Positions 43,257 through 52,365 of a stretch of 64,000 nucleotides of DNA are shown one piece after another. Position 1 is the stretch's first letter. Each line of letters starts with the position of its first letter. Both the position numbers and the translations under genes were made by a program. The stretch lies in NCBI GenBank assembly GCA_036490215.1, contig DASXEH010000054.1, forward strand, positions 9,549 through 73,548. Direction: 5' to 3'. Below the pieces are notes generated by a model. The model made no database searches and was not told where the DNA came from. It saw only the letters and a program-made list of their open reading frames with translations. The stretch is from JASHSH01 sp036490215. GTDB lineage: Bacteria; Pseudomonadota; Alphaproteobacteria; Rhodospirillales; Magnetospirillaceae.

Positions 43257-45176
43257 TTACCGGCCGATCGGCGATGTGGCGTAGACGGGCTCGTTCGGCT
43301 CCGATCCTGACCAGCGCTCAATCATGCAGTTGCGTCCGGCGCCCTTGGCTTCGTAGAGGGCATGATCGGCGCGCGCCAGCGCGTCGGCAATGGTCCGGTC
43401 GTCGGGCGCAAGGTCGCTGATGCCGAAACTGGCCGTGACGCGGATGGCCGAGTCGCCGGCGATGATCTCGGCTTCGGGCAGGCTATGAAGGAGGCGCTGC
43501 ACCACTTGCCGCGCGGTGCCGTGATCGCAACCCGACAGAACGGCAGCGAATTCTTCGCCGCCCAGCCGCCCGAAGATGTCTTCGGGTCGCAGCTCGCTCT
43601 GGCACAGCGCGACGGCGCGGCGCAGCACCGCGTCGCCGCCCGCATGGCCATAGGTGTCGTTGATGCGCTTGAAGTGATCGAGGTCGATCATCACGATCGC
43701 GGCGGCCTCGCGACCGCGCCGGACGCGCGCCAGCTGCCGTTCGGCGAGTTCGAGGAAATGGCGGCGGTTGAGTGCGCCGGTCAGCGGATCGATGGTCGCC
43801 AGGTGGGCGAGTTCCAGTTCCATCCGCTTGCGTTCGGTGATGTCCTGCTCGGTGGCGAAGAGACGCACCGGCGCGCCGGTATCGTCGCGCACCACTTCCA
43901 CTTCGCGGCGCAGCCAGATGGTCGTACCGTCGGGACGAACGACGCGATATTCCGAAGGTCCGAGCGTCAGGCCTTGGCGGTTCTTCTCGTAGAGCGCCGT
44001 GGTCATGTCGCGGTCGTCGGGATGGATGCATTCCATATAGCGTTCGAGACTAGGCGCGACTGACGGATCGACGCCGAAGAGGAGATAAATCTCCTCCGAC
44101 CAGATGCCTTTGCCGGTCAGCAGATCCACTTCGATATAGCCGATCTTGCCCATGCGCTGCGCACGCTCGAGGCGGAACAGGCTGCGGTGCAGTTCCGAAT
44201 CAAGGCGCATGCGCTCGGTGATGTCGGAGGCTGTGCCGCGATAGCCGGTGAACCGGCCGCGATCGTCGAACATCGGCCGTCCCGAGATCGAGAGCACCTT
44301 GGTCTCGCCCGCGCTGGTGGGCGCAAAGCTGTGCAGATCGTTGAAAGCCTCGCGCCGCTCGAAGGCCAGTTCGTGGGCGCGTCGGGTGGTCTCGTCGACC
44401 CATAGCCCGCCGAGTTCAGCCGGCCGGTGCCCCTTGTAGCGTGACAGCGGGAAACCGAGCACGGCGCGATGGCGTTCCGAGACATAAGTTAGAAAGTCGT
44501 CGGCATCGGTTTCCCAGACGAGGTCGCTGGTCGTCTCGATGATGTCGTTGATGCGTTTCTGCAGCTTCCACATTACGCGGTTGCGCGTCATCGACAGCGC
44601 AATGCCCAGCACTGCTGTGCCCAGCGGGAAGACCACGAAGCCGGTTGCGCTGGTGACCAGTGACATCGGCGGCGAGCCGGCAGCCATCTGCACCAGAATG
44701 ATCGTCAACGCCGTGATGACCACATTGATCAGGCCGATCGCGGCCAGCGGGAAGAAACTGAAATCGCGGCCACGCTCGATGCGGAACCGGCCGATCAGAT
44801 AGCCGTAGATGCCGGAGACGGCGATCGCGGCGACGCCGGCCCACATACCCGGTCCGCCGATCTCGTAGCGATAGGCCGCCGCGATGCCGGTGACCAGGGC
44901 CGCACCGATCTCGCCGCCATACAGCGAGCCGACCAGAACGAAGACGATGCGGCCGTCAACGCTCAGTCCCTCGGGCGTGTGGATCGGGAACGTCATCGAC
45001 GTGATGGCGCCAAGGCCGAACAACACGCCGATCAAATAGGAGTCGATGCTTTTACGTTCGCCGACAAGCGTGGTGCGCAACCCGCCATAGAGAATGACAG
45101 GAATCAGACCCAGGGCGATATTTTGCGCATACAGGGCTAACCAGGCCCCGATCGTCTCTACGTAAGACGTACCCAT
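43257..45176 (-). CDS. Membrane diguanylate cyclase (5TMR-LYT, PAS, PAS, GGDEF)
   Basis: This 639-residue inner-membrane sensor makes cyclic di-GMP. Residues about 1-190 form the five/six-helix 5TMR-LYT sensor module (GRIVFVLVGSLYGGEIGAAL). Two PAS domains follow (about 215-330 and 340-455, each ending in a GTASDITERMR / TEQDITERKRM connector). The GGDEF domain has active site GGEEF and, five residues upstream, RPED, an intact product-inhibition I-site. No EAL domain is present. The input signal is unknown. The response-regulator gene upstream (45317) reads in the same direction, 140 bases away. Confidence 0.93.
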   Translation of the reverse strand: MGTSYVETIGAWLALYAQNIALGLIPVILYGGLRTTLVGERKSIDSYLIGVLFGLGAITSMTFPIHTPEGLSVDGRIVFVLVGSLYGGEIGAALVTGIAAAYRYEIGGPGMWAGVAAIAVSGIYGYLIGRFRIERGRDFSFFPLAAIGLINVVITALTIILVQMAAGSPPMSLVTSATGFVVFPLGTAVLGIALSMTRNRVMWKLQKRINDIIETTSDLVWETDADDFLTYVSERHRAVLGFPLSRYKGHRPAELGGLWVDETTRRAHELAFERREAFNDLHSFAPTSAGETKVLSISGRPMFDDRGRFTGYRGTASDITERMRLDSELHRSLFRLERAQRMGKIGYIEVDLLTGKGIWSEEIYLLFGVDPSVAPSLERYMECIHPDDRDMTTALYEKNRQGLTLGPSEYRVVRPDGTTIWLRREVEVVRDDTGAPVRLFATEQDITERKRMELELAHLATIDPLTGALNRRHFLELAERQLARVRRGREAAAIVMIDLDHFKRINDTYGHAGGDAVLRRAVALCQSELRPEDIFGRLGGEEFAAVLSGCDHGTARQVVQRLLHSLPEAEIIAGDSAIRVTASFGISDLAPDDRTIADALARADHALYEAKGAGRNCMIERWSGSEPNEPVYATSPIGR

Positions 45177-45316
45177 CCTCGAAACCCCATCCCCGGTTTT
45201 TCTCGCCGGTGGCCGACCTCAATCGGTCTGTCCCTCCCGATGGTCCGACTACGATAGGGGACCACTGTTTCGGTTAAATTACAAATGGTCCGAGGTGAAT
45301 AAGAGATTCTACGTAT

Positions 45317-46309
45317 TCACGCTTCGCCCTCGCCGGCTGCAGCGCCGGCCGCTTCCTCTTTGGCCAGGAAGTTGTCGACGACCGCGGCGATCTCGCGGGC
45401 GATTTCGGGCACGTCTTCGTTCTGCGCGCTGGCGCCGATCAGCGCGTCGGACAATTGAGCCACCAGCACCATCTCGATCGATGGCGGCCGGTCGTTGATG
45501 TCGGACCAGCGCTTCGCAAGCTGGTTGATCCGTACGGCGATTTCGCCCACATGATCCGTATGCGATGAGCCCTTATGGGCGGCAACCACGGCATCGCTTT
45601 TTTCGACCAATACGGCGAGTGCACGCCGCCAATCGGCCATCGCCAGCCCCGTGCCCGCCACCGTTGCTTGAGTGTGCATTTCGACAAGACGCTTGGTCAG
45701 GCGCGAGACCGATTTGACCTGGGTCTCGTTGCGCTTTTTGCTCATGCGCGCCAAGCCGATCTCAAGCACCTTGTTGAGCATCGAGAGGCGATTGTTGTGC
45801 AGCACCTTGATGCGCAGCGTGTTGGGCACGGGCGTACAGTCGTCATCGGATCCGTCGTCGCGCCGCCGCGTACGGCGGCTGGGGCCGATGAAGTCTTCGG
45901 TCACGACGAAAGGCTTGCGCGAGCGCGTGAAGCCGTCAACGCGGCGCAACACCTGATCGGCGGTCATCGGTTTGAGCACGATGTAGTCGATACCCGACTG
46001 CATGACCTTGTTGAGGTCGGTCGATGTCGACGGCCGCGCTGTGGCGATCACCACAGCGAACGGATTCTTTCCCAGCCGCCCGTGGCGGATGTCCTGTGCG
46101 GTCGCACAGATATCGAGACCCGGCAAGTCTACGTCGCAGATGATCAGATCGGGCGATCCGGTCAGCGCCGTCTGCAAGGCTTCCGCCGAGCGGCAAATAT
46201 TCGGCTCGCGGATACCGCGTGACATCAGTGCATCAATGATATTGCCCGCAAAAACCGCATCCGGTTCGGCGACGATCATGCGCACGTCTTTATAGGTGAA
46301 TGTTGGCAA
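45317..46309 (-). CDS. Response regulator with helical output region of unknown type
   Basis: This 330-residue protein starts with a CheY-like receiver (about 1-135): acidic pocket VAEPD, phospho-acceptor Asp in LIICDVDLPGLD, Thr in VVIATARP and Lys in YIVLKPM. The rest (about 160-330) is helical, with a basic linker SRRTRRRDD, and does not match a known DNA-binding or enzymatic output. It ends in an Ala/Glu-rich tail. The start is a TTG at 46309 with a weak ribosome site; ATG 46279 would truncate the receiver's first strand. It is likely co-directional with the diguanylate cyclase gene, suggesting shared signalling. Confidence 0.85.
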   Translation of the reverse strand: MPTFTYKDVRMIVAEPDAVFAGNIIDALMSRGIREPNICRSAEALQTALTGSPDLIICDVDLPGLDICATAQDIRHGRLGKNPFAVVIATARPSTSTDLNKVMQSGIDYIVLKPMTADQVLRRVDGFTRSRKPFVVTEDFIGPSRRTRRRDDGSDDDCTPVPNTLRIKVLHNNRLSMLNKVLEIGLARMSKKRNETQVKSVSRLTKRLVEMHTQATVAGTGLAMADWRRALAVLVEKSDAVVAAHKGSSHTDHVGEIAVRINQLAKRWSDINDRPPSIEMVLVAQLSDALIGASAQNEDVPEIAREIAAVVDNFLAKEEAAGAAAGEGEA

Positions 46310-46367
46310 TACCCCGCCCCCCGAGCTTTGCCCAGCAAGTTGATCCCAAGTTGGAGCCGCATCCCTC

Positions 46368-46387
46368 CCCGCATAAATTTATGCGGG
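46368..46387. terminator. Perfect palindrome followed by T-rich run
   Basis: CCCGCATAAATTTATGCGGG is a perfect 20-bp palindrome followed by CTCTTTATTATTATTATT on the + strand. As a transcript from the left it would resemble a factor-independent terminator, but no + strand gene ends there. It lies just upstream of the response-regulator start and could instead be an operator. Confidence 0.45.
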
Positions 46388-46700
46388 CTCTTTATTATTA
46401 TTATTAGGGATGACCTTATCATGCGGTGATCAGAATAAGAAAGCGTTTTGAGTGGGTTTCTTGTGGGTTTTTGATAAGATTTTCAATGGTATGATGAAGT
46501 CGAGAATCAGCCATTTTCAGACACTTGGCTGAAGCCAGTTTCAATTGGTCTCGCTGTCTCGATTATTACAGCGCCTCGTTGCCGTCTGCCGAGGCGGGTT
46601 CTCCACAGGCCTGGGCCCCCTGTGAGCCGGCCGGTCGGAATCGCCTGGGCAATGCGTGCGAATCAACCCTTTCTGGCCGCGGCAGTAAGGTGCCGCGTCG

Positions 46701-46967
46701 ATGAATGGTGCTATCGAGCTGATTCAGAAGAGTGCGGCGTAGATCGCCGAAGCGAACGGCGCCATTTCAAAGGAAGCAACGTGGTCAAGCCGCTCAAGGT
46801 CATGAGGCCGCAGGCGCAGTCGGTTCAGAAGAACGTGTCGGCGCATCCAGTGCGTGGGCAGTATCGGCGAGGCACTCATCGAAATCGTGAGGTCACTCGC
46901 TATCGCCGGCAGTTGCACGAAGGATGGGTGCGAGATGTACGGCGAGTTCTGCCGCGACATGATGTGA
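46701..46967 (+). pseudogene. Possible decayed small gene (about 88 codons)
   Basis: A frame from ATG 46701 reads MNGAIELIQKSAA, then TAG (46740), then IAEANGAISKEA. It then becomes implausible until about 46845, where it reads CVGSIGEALIEIVRSLAIAG and continues to a TGA at 46965. The better-looking middle segment (VVKPLKVMRPQAQSVQKNV) lies in another frame. Changing the TAG to CAG would join the first two parts smoothly. This suggests a gene broken by one nonsense change and two compensating frameshifts. It is unrecognised, and the evidence is only the look of the translation. Confidence 0.3.
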
Positions 46968-47039
46968 GTGAAGATGGGAAGGGCAGGCCGTTGCCTTGCG
47001 GCGCGGCCTGTGCCTTTTATGACTCATGAAGGGCAGATC

Positions 47040-47798
47040 ATGAGCCGCCGACCCCATTCGCATTATCGGCCACGGCGCGGGCGTGGCGCCAAAGCCGCGG
47101 CGACAGGCCCGAGCCTGTCGGACTTTCCCGGCACGCCTTGTCCGATCTGCGAAAAGCCGGAGTCGCTGTGCGTCTGCGCGTCGGTGACGAAGCTCGCACA
47201 CAAGGTCGAGATTCTGATTCTGCAGCACCCGCAGGAGCAGGATAAGGTTCTGGGCAGTGCGCGGCTGGCGGCGGCCCAGCTCGAAAACGCGACGTTCCGC
47301 GTTGGTCTCTCTTGGTCAAGCCTGACCAAGGCGCTGGGTCGCGAAGCCGATCCGAAACGCTGGGCCGTACTCTATCTCGGTTCGGTCGAACCGGAGAAGA
47401 TCGCGCCGGGCCGCGAGGTGGTGGCGCTCGATGCGCGCGGCGCTCTTCTGCCCGGCCAAGATGACGCGCTGGCCGACATCGAAGGTGTGGTGCTGTTCGA
47501 TGGCACCTGGAGCCAGGCCAAGACCCTGTGGTGGCGCAATCCGTGGGTGCTGAAGGCGCGCCGCCTGATACTGGCGCCGAACAAACCATCACGCTACGGC
47601 GCGCTGCGCCGCGAGCCGCGTGCCGTCGGACTGTCGACGCTCGAATCGGCCGCTTTCCTTCTGGCGCGGCTCGAAAAACGGCCAGATATCGAAACGGAAA
47701 TGTTCGCCAGTTTCGAGCGGATGTTGACCAAGTATCGTGATGCCAGCCGCTTGTTACGCGGCCGGAATACGATTGCCGCAGCGCCGCCACAATCCTGA
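47040..47798 (+). CDS. DTW-domain tRNA-uridine aminocarboxypropyltransferase (Tap-type)
   Basis: This protein of about 252 residues carries the DTW domain. It has an N-terminal zinc-like cysteine cluster, CPICEKPESLCVC, then VEILILQHPQEQDKVLGSAR, the family core LFDGTWSQAKTLWWRNP, and ILAPNKPSRYGALRREP, all typical of TapT/YfiP enzymes. They attach an aminocarboxypropyl group from SAM to a tRNA uridine (acp3U). ATG 47040 has AGGG seven bases upstream; the longer open frame to 46968 is unlikely. The His/Arg-rich first 25 residues may be disordered. Confidence 0.88.
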   Translation: MSRRPHSHYRPRRGRGAKAAATGPSLSDFPGTPCPICEKPESLCVCASVTKLAHKVEILILQHPQEQDKVLGSARLAAAQLENATFRVGLSWSSLTKALGREADPKRWAVLYLGSVEPEKIAPGREVVALDARGALLPGQDDALADIEGVVLFDGTWSQAKTLWWRNPWVLKARRLILAPNKPSRYGALRREPRAVGLSTLESAAFLLARLEKRPDIETEMFASFERMLTKYRDASRLLRGRNTIAAAPPQS

Positions 47799-47835
47799 AT
47801 CATAACCGCGATGGTTCGCGGCTTCTGGATTGCCT

Positions 47836-48942
47836 ATGCCTCTTTTTGCGATGCGCCGGCAAGAGCGCTTCTCCGCCAAGCGGTTGGCATGTCTGGCCCT
47901 TGGCTCCTTCGCTTTCCTGACTCTTTCCGATCTTGTGGCGCGTGCCGATGATGCATCGCCGACCGTTGATCTCGGTGGCCGCTACACGGTGGTTGAAGAG
48001 AACGATTATTTCTTCTACCCGACCGATCACTACTACACGCAAGGCATCTACTTCTCCTATCTGACGCCTGCGGTGAAGGACGACGATTTCACCGCGCCGG
48101 CCTTCGCCTGGCTCGACGACAATGCCTTTGCGTCGGATGGCAAGCCCTCGCGTCACATGGATTGGGCCTTCGGCCAGAGCCTGTTCACGCCGGACAATCT
48201 CGTACTCGGCAACCCCAATCCGAAGGACCGGCCTTACGCCGCTTGGGCCTATCTTCAGGGCGGCTTCGTGCAGAACAGCACGCCCGAAGAGGGGCGCGGC
48301 GTCTCGCGGTTGGACGATCTTGAAATTCAGCTCGGGGTTGTCGGTCCGCAAGCGTTCGGCGAGGAGACGCAGAACGACTGGCATGAATACTTCATGCACC
48401 AAGCGGTCTCGAACGGCTGGGGCTATCAGCTCCACGACGAGCCGGGCCTCAACATCATCTACGATCGGCACTGGCGTTACGATCTGGCCAACACCTCGGA
48501 TGACGGCAAGGGATTCGGCATCGACGTCGTTCCCGATCTCGGCGGTTCGGCCGGTAACGTGCTGACTTATGCCAATGCGGGCGTGACCTTGCGCCTCGGC
48601 TATCAGCTTAATTCGGACTATGGGCCGCCGCGTATCCAGCCTTCGCCTTCAGGCGGCGACTATTTCGATAACAGCGTGTCGGGGCTCGGCGGCTATTTGT
48701 TCGTGACCGGCGAAGGCCGCGGCATGGCGCGCAACATCTTCATTCAGGGCAACACCTTCCAGTCCAGTCGTGGCGTTTCCATGGCGCCGGCTGTCGGCGA
48801 TTTCGTTTTCGGCGGCACGCTGTTCTGGGGGCAGTGGCTGCGCGCGACGGTCAGCCTCGACAATCGCAGCCGCGAATTCTACGGGCAGCCCGAGCCCGAC
48901 CGGTTCACATCGCTGAGCTTGTCTGCCAACTTCGCCTGGTGA
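47836..48942 (+). CDS. LpxR-family outer-membrane lipid A deacylase-like protein
   Basis: This protein of about 368 residues has an N-terminal signal-like segment (LACLALGSFAFLTLSDLVARA). A 12-strand beta-barrel pattern follows. VVEENDYFFYPTDHYYTQG and DRPYAAWAYLQ are the LpxR landmarks (catalytic Asn/Asp/His region), and the chain ends in the outer-membrane C-terminal Phe/Trp motif SLSANFAW. LpxR proteins remove the 3' acyl chains of lipid A; activity here is inferred. The start is uncertain, with ATG 47836 or 47851 and no strong ribosome site. Confidence 0.85.
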   Translation: MPLFAMRRQERFSAKRLACLALGSFAFLTLSDLVARADDASPTVDLGGRYTVVEENDYFFYPTDHYYTQGIYFSYLTPAVKDDDFTAPAFAWLDDNAFASDGKPSRHMDWAFGQSLFTPDNLVLGNPNPKDRPYAAWAYLQGGFVQNSTPEEGRGVSRLDDLEIQLGVVGPQAFGEETQNDWHEYFMHQAVSNGWGYQLHDEPGLNIIYDRHWRYDLANTSDDGKGFGIDVVPDLGGSAGNVLTYANAGVTLRLGYQLNSDYGPPRIQPSPSGGDYFDNSVSGLGGYLFVTGEGRGMARNIFIQGNTFQSSRGVSMAPAVGDFVFGGTLFWGQWLRATVSLDNRSREFYGQPEPDRFTSLSLSANFAW

Positions 48943-49134
48943 TCGAAGCTTTCGCCCACATCGCCAAGGGGTGAAATACAAAAGCGCCAACGCCTTACAA
49001 AGACGCGCGAATCGACGTCATAGTTTGTCATATCTGGACACCCGCCCGAAACCCACTTGTCGTTAGAAGGGTAGCGTAGACGGCTGCCCTCTTCGGATTG
49101 TTCGAAGCTGTGACGCCGTGCTTCGCGAGCGGCG

Positions 49135-51549
49135 ATGCACACATTTGCTGACTATTTCGCCGTGCCCAGTGACCCCGCGGTCATTGTTGCCGGTACATAC
49201 GATCCTTGGATGGTTGCGCTGTCGATCGCGATCGCGATCTTCTCGGCGACCATGGCGTTGCAGATCACCGGACAAGCAGCGCTGGTGCCCAGCCGCAGCG
49301 CGCGCGTCGTCGGCTTGTTGTCGGGCAGTCTCGCTCTCGGGGCCGGCATCTGGGCGATGCATTTCATCGGCATGCTGGCGTTCAAGCTTTGCGTCGCCGT
49401 TCATTACAACCATCTCGTGACGGCACTTTCGCTTGTGCCCGGCATAGCTGCGTCGGCCGTCGCCCTCACGCTGATCGCCCGCCGCAATATGGATATGCGC
49501 ACTTTAGTCGCCGGCGGCGTCGCTGTCGGTTTGGGCATTGGCGCTATGCATTATCTCGGTATGGCCGCGATGTATTCCCAACTCAGCCTACGCTATGACT
49601 TGGGTACGTTCGCTTTATCGATCGTCGTGGCCGTGGTTCTCGCCGTCATGGCGTTGTGGGTCCGTTTCGGACTCCACTCCTTCTCCACCCGCGTTGGCCG
49701 GATCGCGTCCGTGCTGCTCAGCGGCCTGATTCTCGGGCTCGCAATAGCGGGCATGCATTACGTGGGAATGGCGGCGGCGCGGTTCGTGGGATCGCAGCCG
49801 GCTACCGGTGGGGAAGATATGGACGACTATACCAACCTCGCCATCGCGATTTCGCTGATCGCCATAGCCGTTCTGTCGATCGTGCTGGCTGCCAACGTCT
49901 TCCTGCGCTATCGCCGTCTCGTGGCCGATCTGCAGGCCAATGTCACGCAGCGCAAATCGGTCGAATTGGCGCTGCGCGAGGGCGAGCAACAGCTTCGCAC
50001 GATGATCGACAACATTCCCGGCGTCGCGTTCCGCAGCCTGGTCGCCGACAATTTCCGTACGATTTTCGTCAGCGACGCGGCGGAAAGCCTGACCGGCTAT
50101 CCAGCCAATGATTTCGTGCGCGGCCAAAATCGCCGCCGCATTTTCGAACTCATCTTGCCGGAGGATTTTCCCGGCGTGGACGAAAAGGTGAAGATCGCCA
50201 TTCGGGATGGAACGGCGGTCGCACACGAGTTCCGTCTACGTCATCAGGACGGCAGCATCCGCTGGGTCTGGGCCTTCGCGCGGCCGCTGCGCGATCACGA
50301 CGGCGTGATGCGCTGGCTCGACGGCGTGCTGCTCGACATGACGGATCGTCATCGCGTCGAGGACGCGTTGCGTGAGGCCAAGGATCGCGCCGAGCAGGCC
50401 GTCGAGGCGCGCACCGCGTTCATTGCCAAGATGAGCCATGAGATCCGGACGCCGATCACCTCGATCCTGGGTTTCACGGAAGTGCTGCTGGGGTCGCAGA
50501 TGTCGCCGGAACAGGATCATCACCTGCAGACGGTGCAGGCCGCGGCGCGGTCACTGCTCCTGCTGCTCAATGATGTGCTCGATACGGCCAAACTCGAGCG
50601 GGATTCGATGGAACTGGAAAACGCCGACTTCAACTTGCGCGAATTGGCCGAGGAGCTGGTTGCCACGATCTCGGCGACCGGTGTCACCAAGGGCATCATC
50701 ACCAGCCTGACCTATGCCGCGGTGCTCCGCGAGACCTTCCATGGCGATGCGCTGCGCATCCGCCAGATCCTGACCAATATCCTCAGCAACGCCGTGAAGT
50801 TCACCGAACATGGTTCGGTGCGCCTGACTATCGTTCCCGATGGCGAGTCGGTTCTGTTCACCGTGCGTGATACCGGCATCGGTATTCCGCCGGATCGGCT
50901 TGAGCGTATTTTCGAACCCTTCGCCCAGGCTGACGCATCGATGAGCCGGCGTTTCGGCGGCTCGGGTCTTGGCACCACCATCAGCCGCCAGCTGGTCGAG
51001 TTGATGGGCGGGCGCATCTGGGCCGAAAGCGAGGTCGGACGCGGCAGTGCCTTCCATGTCAGGCTTCCGCTGGCCGCGGCCCGTGAACGGCCGCTGGCCA
51101 CGAACACGGCGCCGAAGGAACTGATCTTGCCGAAGCTGCGCATTCTTGTCGCCGACGATGCGCCGATGAACACCGAGCTGATGACGATCCTGCTTCAGCG
51201 CAATGGCCACAGCGTGGCCAGCGTTGCCGGCGGCGCGGAGGCGGTTTCAGCCGTGCTCGCCGAGCGCTTCGATGTGGTGTTGATGGATCTGATGATGCCC
51301 GATGTGGACGGGTTGGAGGCCACTCGCCGCATCCGCGCCGCTGAGCTGGCCACGGGTCGGCCGCGTACGCCGATCATTGCGCTTTCGGCCAGCGTGATGG
51401 AGACCGACCGCGTTGCCGCTCACGCCGCCGGGATGGACGGGTTTGCCTCTAAGCCGGTCGAATTGCCGGCGTTGCGCAAGGCCATCGCCGCAGCGATCAG
51501 CCTCGCGGGGCGCGGCAGTGGCGCACAACTGGCCACTGCCGACGCCTGA
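49135..51549 (+). CDS. MHYT-domain hybrid histidine kinase with PAS and receiver
   Basis: This 804-residue membrane sensor has seven N-terminal helices carrying three MHYT motifs, MHFIGM, MHYLGM and MHYVGM, thought to bind copper and sense oxygen, CO or NO. A PAS domain follows (about 285-410). The kinase has H-box FIAKMSHEIRTPITSILGF, N-box ILSNAVKFTEHG and G-boxes DTGIGIPPDRLERIFEPF and GGSGLGTTISRQLVELMGG. The C-terminal receiver (about 670-790) has LVADDAPMN, phospho-acceptor LMDLMMPDVDG and the KPV lysine. No cognate downstream phosphotransfer protein is adjacent. Confidence 0.94.
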   Translation: MHTFADYFAVPSDPAVIVAGTYDPWMVALSIAIAIFSATMALQITGQAALVPSRSARVVGLLSGSLALGAGIWAMHFIGMLAFKLCVAVHYNHLVTALSLVPGIAASAVALTLIARRNMDMRTLVAGGVAVGLGIGAMHYLGMAAMYSQLSLRYDLGTFALSIVVAVVLAVMALWVRFGLHSFSTRVGRIASVLLSGLILGLAIAGMHYVGMAAARFVGSQPATGGEDMDDYTNLAIAISLIAIAVLSIVLAANVFLRYRRLVADLQANVTQRKSVELALREGEQQLRTMIDNIPGVAFRSLVADNFRTIFVSDAAESLTGYPANDFVRGQNRRRIFELILPEDFPGVDEKVKIAIRDGTAVAHEFRLRHQDGSIRWVWAFARPLRDHDGVMRWLDGVLLDMTDRHRVEDALREAKDRAEQAVEARTAFIAKMSHEIRTPITSILGFTEVLLGSQMSPEQDHHLQTVQAAARSLLLLLNDVLDTAKLERDSMELENADFNLRELAEELVATISATGVTKGIITSLTYAAVLRETFHGDALRIRQILTNILSNAVKFTEHGSVRLTIVPDGESVLFTVRDTGIGIPPDRLERIFEPFAQADASMSRRFGGSGLGTTISRQLVELMGGRIWAESEVGRGSAFHVRLPLAAARERPLATNTAPKELILPKLRILVADDAPMNTELMTILLQRNGHSVASVAGGAEAVSAVLAERFDVVLMDLMMPDVDGLEATRRIRAAELATGRPRTPIIALSASVMETDRVAAHAAGMDGFASKPVELPALRKAIAAAISLAGRGSGAQLATADA

Positions 51550-51556
51550 CGCATCT

Positions 51557-52306
51557 TTAGAGACCCTTCGTCGCTTCCAGCACTTCCGCGGCGTGGCCTT
51601 CCACCTTTACCTTGCGCCACACCTTGGCCACCTTGCCCATGGCATCGATCAGGAAGGTCGAGCGCTCGGTGCCCATATATGTGCGGCCATAGCGGTTCTT
51701 CTCGACCCACACGCCATACTTCTCGGCCAGGCTGTGCTCCTCATCGGCCAGCAGCGGGAAGGGCAGGGAATACTTCGCTTTGAATTTGTCGTGGCTCTTG
51801 GCGCTGTCGATCGACACACCCAGCACCGCGGCATTGATGCCGCCGAAATGCGGCAGATTGTCGCGGAATTCGCAGGCCTCGACCGTGCAACCCGGGGTGT
51901 CGTCGCGCGGATAGAAATAGAGCACGACCGGGCGGCCCTTGAGCTCGGCGAGCGAGAGCGTGCCGCCGCCATCGGTCGGCAGGTTGAAATCGGGGGCGTC
52001 CATGCCGGTGGCGATGGTAACGCTGGCTACGGCCTTGGTGGCTGCCGGGGCAGCTTTCGCCTTCACGGGAGCCTTCTTCACCGGGGCTTTCTTTACCGCG
52101 ACTTTCTTTGCCACGACTTTCTTTGCCGGTGCCTTTTTCGCGACCGCTTTCTTGGCTACCGCTTTCTTCGCAGGCGTTTTTTTGGCAGCAGCTTTCCTAG
52201 CCGGTGCCTTCTTCGCCGCGACCTTTTTAACCTTGGTCTTCTTTGGGGCTTTCTTAGCCGCAGACATCTTGGCGGCTTTCTTCTTCGGTGCGGGTTTCCT
52301 GGCCAT
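51557..52306 (-). CDS. bcp: Bcp/PrxQ peroxiredoxin with histone-H1-like N-terminal tail
   Basis: This 249-residue protein has an N-terminal region of about 90 residues made of Lys/Ala/Pro repeats (KKAPAKK, AKKAVAKK), like eukaryotic histone H1 tails and bacterial Hc1/HctB-type proteins. A complete AhpC/TSA peroxiredoxin of the BCP family follows (about 95-249). The peroxidatic Cys140 lies in DDTPGCTVEACEF with the resolving Cys145 five residues on. It reduces hydroperoxides using thioredoxin. The basic tail would bind DNA or RNA, suggesting peroxide scavenging on the nucleoid; this is inferred. glnE follows upstream, a common alphaproteobacterial neighbour. Confidence 0.92.
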   Translation of the reverse strand: MARKPAPKKKAAKMSAAKKAPKKTKVKKVAAKKAPARKAAAKKTPAKKAVAKKAVAKKAPAKKVVAKKVAVKKAPVKKAPVKAKAAPAATKAVASVTIATGMDAPDFNLPTDGGGTLSLAELKGRPVVLYFYPRDDTPGCTVEACEFRDNLPHFGGINAAVLGVSIDSAKSHDKFKAKYSLPFPLLADEEHSLAEKYGVWVEKNRYGRTYMGTERSTFLIDAMGKVAKVWRKVKVEGHAAEVLEATKGL

Positions 52307-52365
52307 GGCGATCCTCTCCCAGAGACGGCGAAGGACGCGATTTCACCATCAACTGCGCGTCACGT

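Larger units (their letters stand above)
46310..47039. other. AT-richer non-coding stretch with palindrome, hairpins and gene remnant
   Basis: No intact gene is convincing in these 730 bases. From about 46370 to 46570 the sequence is clearly AT-richer than the surroundings. It contains a perfect palindrome (46368-46387), a TGGCT-GA-AGCCA hairpin near 46527, and CGCCTCG/CGAGGCG arms at 46572-46578 and 46590-46596 that could form an RNA stem. A broken small reading frame occupies 46701-46967. A small RNA or an old insertion scar are both possible. Confidence 0.45.

Noticed and set aside
46370..46620. Replication origin (AT-rich, near parS)
   Set aside because: No cluster of DnaA boxes (TTATCCACA-like) was found; the only near-match is a single TTCTCCACA.
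46740..46742. Recoded in-frame TAG (read-through) in the small broken gene
   Set aside because: A frameshift is also needed to follow the plausible translation, so decay is simpler than recoding.
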